A stretch of DNA of 15,370 nucleotides, taken from NCBI GenBank assembly GCA_017515945.1, contig JAFWDX010000292.1, forward strand, positions 1 through 15,370. Direction: 5' to 3'. Each line of letters starts with the position of its first letter. Position 1 is the stretch's first letter. Both the position numbers and the translations under genes were made by a program. Below the pieces are notes generated by a model that saw only the letters and a program-made list of their open reading frames with translations, was not told the DNA's origin and searched no databases. This document shows, piece by piece, positions 13,349 through 15,370 of this stretch. The DNA is from Blautia sp. Its GTDB lineage: Bacteria > Bacillota > Clostridia > Lachnospirales > Lachnospiraceae.

Positions 13349-14470
13349 TTACGCGGATGCGGTGGGTTTTGTGCCATTTTTTGTGCCAAAATTCACCGCG
13401 AGGAGCTCGGCGTCCTTCACATCGTCCATCGCGTGGACATAATACGAGAACGTCACTTTTATGTCCGAGTGCCCCATGATCTCCATGAGGACGCGCGGCT
13501 GCATTCCGGACTCCGCACACCTGGTCGCGAACGTGTCGCGGAAGGCGTGCGAGGTGAAAGGCTCGACTCCGGCACGCGTGCAGGTCGTCCTGATCGCGTT
13601 ATTGACGGAGGCGGCGAGCAGAAGATTCCCGCGGGAAGAGGAGAAGATTCTGTCTGTCTTCCAGCACCATGCCCTTCGGAGCTCCTGGGCCCGTCTGATC
13701 GCATCCAGGGCGACGTCGTCGAGCGGGACGGTGCGATCCCCGGAGTCGGTCTTCGGACTGTCCCCGATCACCCTGCCGCCATCCATGCCGCGGGTGAGAG
13801 TGGCACGGACACGGAGGCGGCTGCCGATGACATCCTGATCGGTTATGGCTGCCACCTCGCCGACGCGGAGTCCGGTGTGGAGCATGAACCGATAGACATC
13901 CCTGTATGCATCGCGCCTGACCTCTGCGGCCGTCAGGAAGGTGTCTGTCTCCTCACGGGTGAGTGCTCGATGCTGATCCTCCTCCCGTGGCTTTTTTGGG
14001 GTTCTGAGGGGCTTTATTCCACGTGCGGGGTTCCACGTGATCAGGCGGTCGTTCACGGCTGACCAGATGATCTCCCGGATCTGGCGGATGGTCGCGTTCA
14101 CTGTGGACGGTTCGAGGCGGAGGGCAAGATCGCGCTGGCAGTCCTTGATGTGCTCCGGCTGAAGATCGCGGAGGCGGATGCCGGCGAGCTCCGGAGGGAT
14201 GCGCTTGACTCCTTTGGAGTAGTTGTAGACGGAGGAGTCCTTGACGGTGCCCTCCTTACCCTTTAGCCATCGACCGGCGTACTCGCCGAGAGTGACGTCC
14301 TTCTGGCGCTGATAAGCCCCTTCTTCGATCTCCTGGCGCTTCTGTGCCTCCTTCTGACGCACCTCGTCGACCGTCTTCCCATAGACGGCGTAGCGCTTGC
14401 CGTCGACGGTAAACCTGAGCTGATAGGTGCCGTCGTCTCTGCGGTAGATATTCGCTATTTTCCTTGCCAT
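13349..14470 (-). CDS. int: Tyrosine site-specific recombinase (phage integrase)
   Basis: 373 residues. Residues 1-50 are an arm-binding-type domain (IYRRDDGTYQLRFTVDGKRYAVYGKT). Residues about 58-145 are the SAM-like core-binding domain. Residues about 165-360 are the catalytic domain with the complete set: Arg202 (HTGLRVGEV), Lys240 (SPKTDSGDRTVPL), His308 and Arg311 (SHAFRDTFATR), His334 (MGHSDIKVT) and Tyr344 (SYYVH). It would integrate and excise the phage at attP/attB. The ATG at 14470 has AGGAGA about ten bases upstream. It is the last gene of a leftward lysogeny group behind the repressor and ImmA-like gene. Its C-terminus (FGTKNGTK) is encoded by the 12-bp spaced motif pair of the attP candidate. 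It is intact and appears functional. Confidence 0.95.
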   Translation of the reverse strand: MARKIANIYRRDDGTYQLRFTVDGKRYAVYGKTVDEVRQKEAQKRQEIEEGAYQRQKDVTLGEYAGRWLKGKEGTVKDSSVYNYSKGVKRIPPELAGIRLRDLQPEHIKDCQRDLALRLEPSTVNATIRQIREIIWSAVNDRLITWNPARGIKPLRTPKKPREEDQHRALTREETDTFLTAAEVRRDAYRDVYRFMLHTGLRVGEVAAITDQDVIGSRLRVRATLTRGMDGGRVIGDSPKTDSGDRTVPLDDVALDAIRRAQELRRAWCWKTDRIFSSSRGNLLLAASVNNAIRTTCTRAGVEPFTSHAFRDTFATRCAESGMQPRVLMEIMGHSDIKVTFSYYVHAMDDVKDAELLAVNFGTKNGTKPTASA

Positions 14471-14498
14471 GTGATATAATTCTCCTGCGCTTGCGTGA

Positions 14499-14513
14499 TG
14501 ACCTTACAGGTCA
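14499..14513. repeat. Palindrome TGACCT-TAC-AGGTCA upstream of the integrase
   Basis: Perfect six-base arms with a three-base centre, flanked by further partial symmetry (GTG ... CAC). It lies about 29 bases before the integrase start on the minus strand. A possible binding site controlling integrase, or a small leader hairpin. Confidence 0.4.
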
Positions 14514-14524
14514 CCACCTTCCAG

Positions 14525-14560
14525 CCCCTCCGGCCCCGTCCGCCGGAGGGGTTATTTTTT
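14525..14560 (+). terminator. Rightward-facing intrinsic terminator between two leftward genes
   Basis: CCCCTCCGGC (14525-14534) pairs with GCCGGAGGGG (14542-14551), ten pairs with a seven-base loop, followed on the + strand by TTATTTTTT. On the minus strand no T-run follows. It begins right at the 3' end of the ImmA-like gene (stop at 14562-14564). As drawn it would stop rightward transcripts antisense to the integrase. Confidence 0.7.
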
Positions 14561-14561
14561 G

Positions 14562-14780
14562 TTATGCAGATCTGTGCGCATCTGTTTCTATTCTCTGCAC
14601 ATCTTCCTTTTCAAAATCCTCACCTTCGATATGCCCGACAGCGTGGAGATAAGATCCTGTCTGAGTCTCTCTGGTATATCTGGCATTCACGTAGACGGTG
14701 TAACCGTCGACGCCAGGGGCCACAATCTCCTTCACTCCGATCGGGAGATCGGCAGGGTATACATAGATGTCATCTGTCAA
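14562..14780 (-). CDS. Short ImmA/IrrE-like protein with degenerate zinc-peptidase motif
   Basis: 72 residues from a TTG at 14778-14780, chosen because a near-perfect AGGAGGTGA lies five bases upstream, directly after the repressor stop; the longer open frame to 14939 overlaps the repressor and lacks such a site. The sequence TDDIYVYPADLPIGVKEIV, then DGYTVYVNARYTRE, HAVGHIEGEDFEKEDVQRIETDAHR resembles the core of ImmA/IrrE metallopeptidases that cleave phage-type repressors. The zinc motif reads His46-Ala47-Val48-Gly49-His50, so the catalytic Glu of HExxH is Ala, and the protein is less than half the usual length. It may bind the repressor without cleaving it, or be a reduced family with another role. 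It follows the repressor by 13 bases in the same operon. Confidence 0.68.
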   Translation of the reverse strand: MTDDIYVYPADLPIGVKEIVAPGVDGYTVYVNARYTRETQTGSYLHAVGHIEGEDFEKEDVQRIETDAHRSA

Positions 14781-14793
14781 TGTTGTCACCTCC

Positions 14794-15174
14794 TCACCCG
14801 TCAGGGTTCGTCTCCTTGAATCCCCGAAGGATCTGAGCGGCAAGGTCGAGCTGTCTCGGCGTGCATCCTCTGGCTGCGTCGAACAGCATCCGAAGATCCG
14901 GATCGCCGAAGAGATCCTGCGCAAGCTGGGCAGTCTCATCAGAGAAATAATACTTTCCGCCGGACGTCGACTCCTTTTCCGTATCTTTACCCGTCAATAA
15001 ATATTCCACACTCACGCCAAAATGATCCGCGATCTTCTGCATTTTGTCGGCTTTCGGCGTATATCGTCCTGCTCTCCGGTCTGTGAAGGTGCTCGGACTT
15101 ACGCCGATCGCCCTTGCAACGTCGGAAAACGTCTCACCTCTCTGTCTCATTAATCGCTCGAAGATCTCAAACAT
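14794..15174 (-). CDS. Cro/CI-type HTH transcriptional repressor
   Basis: 126 residues. Residues about 4-61 form an HTH_3 domain (FERLMRQRGETFSDVARAIGVSPSTFTDRRAGR, then ADKMQKIADHFGVSVEYLL), with the recognition helix near residues 26-36. The C-terminal part (FSDETAQLAQDLFGDPDLRMLFDAARGCTPRQLDLAAQIL) is helical and probably dimerises. There is no S24/LexA-like self-cleavage domain. Length and layout match ImmR-type repressors of Gram-positive mobile elements, whose inactivation depends on a separate ImmA-type partner; an ImmA-like gene follows here. The ATG at 15174 has AGGAGG seven bases upstream. It should bind the palindromes at 15195-15336 to keep the rightward early promoter off and maintain lysogeny. 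Confidence 0.9.
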   Translation of the reverse strand: MFEIFERLMRQRGETFSDVARAIGVSPSTFTDRRAGRYTPKADKMQKIADHFGVSVEYLLTGKDTEKESTSGGKYYFSDETAQLAQDLFGDPDLRMLFDAARGCTPRQLDLAAQILRGFKETNPDG

Positions 15175-15216
15175 ACCGGCCTCCTGTAACGCTTGCTGAT
15201 TTCCGCAAATTTAGTA

Positions 15217-15244
15217 TTGACATTACTGAAAGCCGTGATATATT
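15217..15244 (+). promoter_or_regulatory. Rightward early (lytic) promoter, sigma-A type
   Basis: TTGACA (15217-15222), a 16-base spacer and TATATT (15239-15244) make a near-consensus promoter. It points away from the repressor, and operator-like palindromes lie just upstream of it and inside the spacer. The expected transcript begins near 15251 and runs to a ribosome binding site at 15361. On the other strand TTGCGG (complement of 15265-15270) and TAATAT (complement of 15240-15245), with a 19-base spacer, are a weak candidate for the repressor promoter. Confidence 0.75.
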
Positions 15245-15247
15245 AGA

Positions 15248-15277
15248 CTTATGCTTACGGAATTCCGCAAGCATAAG
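15248..15277. repeat. 30-bp near-perfect palindrome at the start of the early transcript
   Basis: Arms of 15 bases agree at 14 positions and centre on the third operator-like site. Because it starts about where the early transcript should begin, it could be an extended operator and also a 5'-end stem of the early message. Confidence 0.7.
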
Positions 15278-15360
15278 AACATCGGCGACGGCTCTCTGTA
15301 ATTGTTCCTGACAAAACAATCATAACGGAAAGCCGTAATAGATTCAACACATAGTACGGA

Positions 15361-15367
15361 AAGGAGG
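15361..15367 (+). promoter_or_regulatory. Ribosome binding site of a rightward gene starting past the window
   Basis: AAGGAGG lies three bases from the window end, in the leader of the rightward promoter, so the first lytic gene (often Cro or another early regulator) should start just beyond. It overlaps the operator half site ACGGAAAG at 15356-15363. Confidence 0.7.
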
Positions 15368-15370
15368 ATA

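Larger units (their letters stand above)
13138..13391. other. Candidate phage attachment region (attP) with paired arm-type-like motifs
   Basis: Two pairs of GTGCCA-like motifs lie in the same orientation: 13139-13144 with ATGCCA at 13151-13156, and 13371-13376 with 13383-13388. Within each pair the spacing is exactly 12 bp, and the pairs are about 230 bp apart. They bracket a repeat-rich, gene-free stretch next to the 3' end of the integrase gene. This resembles the paired arm sites flanking a core in attP regions of tyrosine integrases. The right pair also encodes a GTKNGTK repeat at the integrase C-terminus, so coding constraint is an alternative. The core is not identified. Confidence 0.45.
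15195..15336. promoter_or_regulatory. Array of repressor operator-like palindromes in the switch region
   Basis: A 12-bp motif ACGG-N4-CCGT recurs: GCTGATTTCCGC (15195-15206), ACTGAAAGCCGT (15225-15236), ACGGAATTCCGC (15257-15268), a weaker ACGGCTCTCTGT (15288-15299), and ACGGAAAGCCGT (15325-15336). Centre spacings are 30, 32, 31 and 37 bp, near three helical turns, which suggests side-by-side binding of dimers. A half site ACGGAAAG recurs at 15356-15363. The second copy lies between the -35 and -10 of the rightward promoter. Binding by the adjacent repressor is inferred. Confidence 0.7.

Noticed and set aside
13137..13442. Cysteine-rich + strand open frame between the lysin and the integrase
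   Set aside because: It begins in the terminator T-run region, lacks a ribosome binding site and runs antisense into the integrase. Its Cys-rich look comes from the repeated TGTGCGG DNA motif.
14781..14939. Upstream extension of the ImmA-like gene
   Set aside because: It would overlap the repressor by about 145 bases with an arginine/serine-rich peptide. The AGGAGGTGA and TTG at 14780 fit better.

Overview
The window is an uninterrupted stretch of a temperate siphophage genome, non-contractile long tail. Its host is probably a Gram-positive Bacillota, and the protein families point to a Clostridia / Lachnospiraceae-like host. The grounds are strong AGGAGG-type ribosome binding sites, a phi13-family major tail protein, a TP901-type tape measure, a BppU-type baseplate protein, XhlA and r1t-type lysis proteins, and a repressor of the size of ICEBs1 ImmR. 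No host housekeeping gene is visible. Most of the window is visibly GC-rich; bases of about 8600-11420 are clearly AT-richer.

Layout. 1-1282: end of a tail completion/terminator gene, major tail protein, and a two-frame tail assembly chaperone (gpG/gpGT type) with an A8 slippery run. 1291-8040: tape measure, distal tail protein (Dit), a 1069-residue tail-associated fibre-like protein (Tal) ending in a Peptidase_S74-type self-cleaving chaperone, and a BppU-like baseplate protein with ten exact coiled-coil heptads. These genes overlap by ATGA junctions or are tightly packed. 8037-10745: a 902-residue tail fibre with a conserved anchor, fifteen Ser/Ala/Gly heptads, two copies of a probable binding domain, and a papain-fold (NlpC/P60-like) cysteine peptidase-like domain. 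10746-11401: an AT-rich accessory patch with a possible structured RNA, a thrice-repeated GGACACAAT motif, an orphan 50-residue gene and a zinc-ribbon protein.

11426-13136: the lysis cassette (XhlA-like protein, r1t-type holin, GH25 + CHAP two-domain endolysin) lies between two strong intrinsic terminators. 13138-13391: a repeat-dense stretch with two pairs of GTGCCA-like motifs, each pair spaced exactly 12 bp, is the best attP candidate. 13349-15174, minus strand: tyrosine integrase, a short ImmA-like protein lacking the catalytic Glu, and a Cro/CI-type repressor. 15175-15370: the lysis-lysogeny switch region, with a strong rightward promoter, at least four repressor-operator-like palindromes, and the ribosome binding site of a rightward early gene that starts just past the window.

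How it fits together: late genes run rightwards from tail to lysis; the lysogeny operon runs leftwards; the early promoter at 15217-15244 runs rightwards out of the window. The lysin and the integrase sit side by side with the attP candidate between them. If that candidate is right, the sequence represents the circular or excised phage form (or a phage contig), since integration would separate those two ends.

The items most worth a second look are the peptidase-bearing tail fibre with its AT-rich downstream patch and candidate RNA, the attP architecture, the operator array, and the active-site-degenerate ImmA-like gene.
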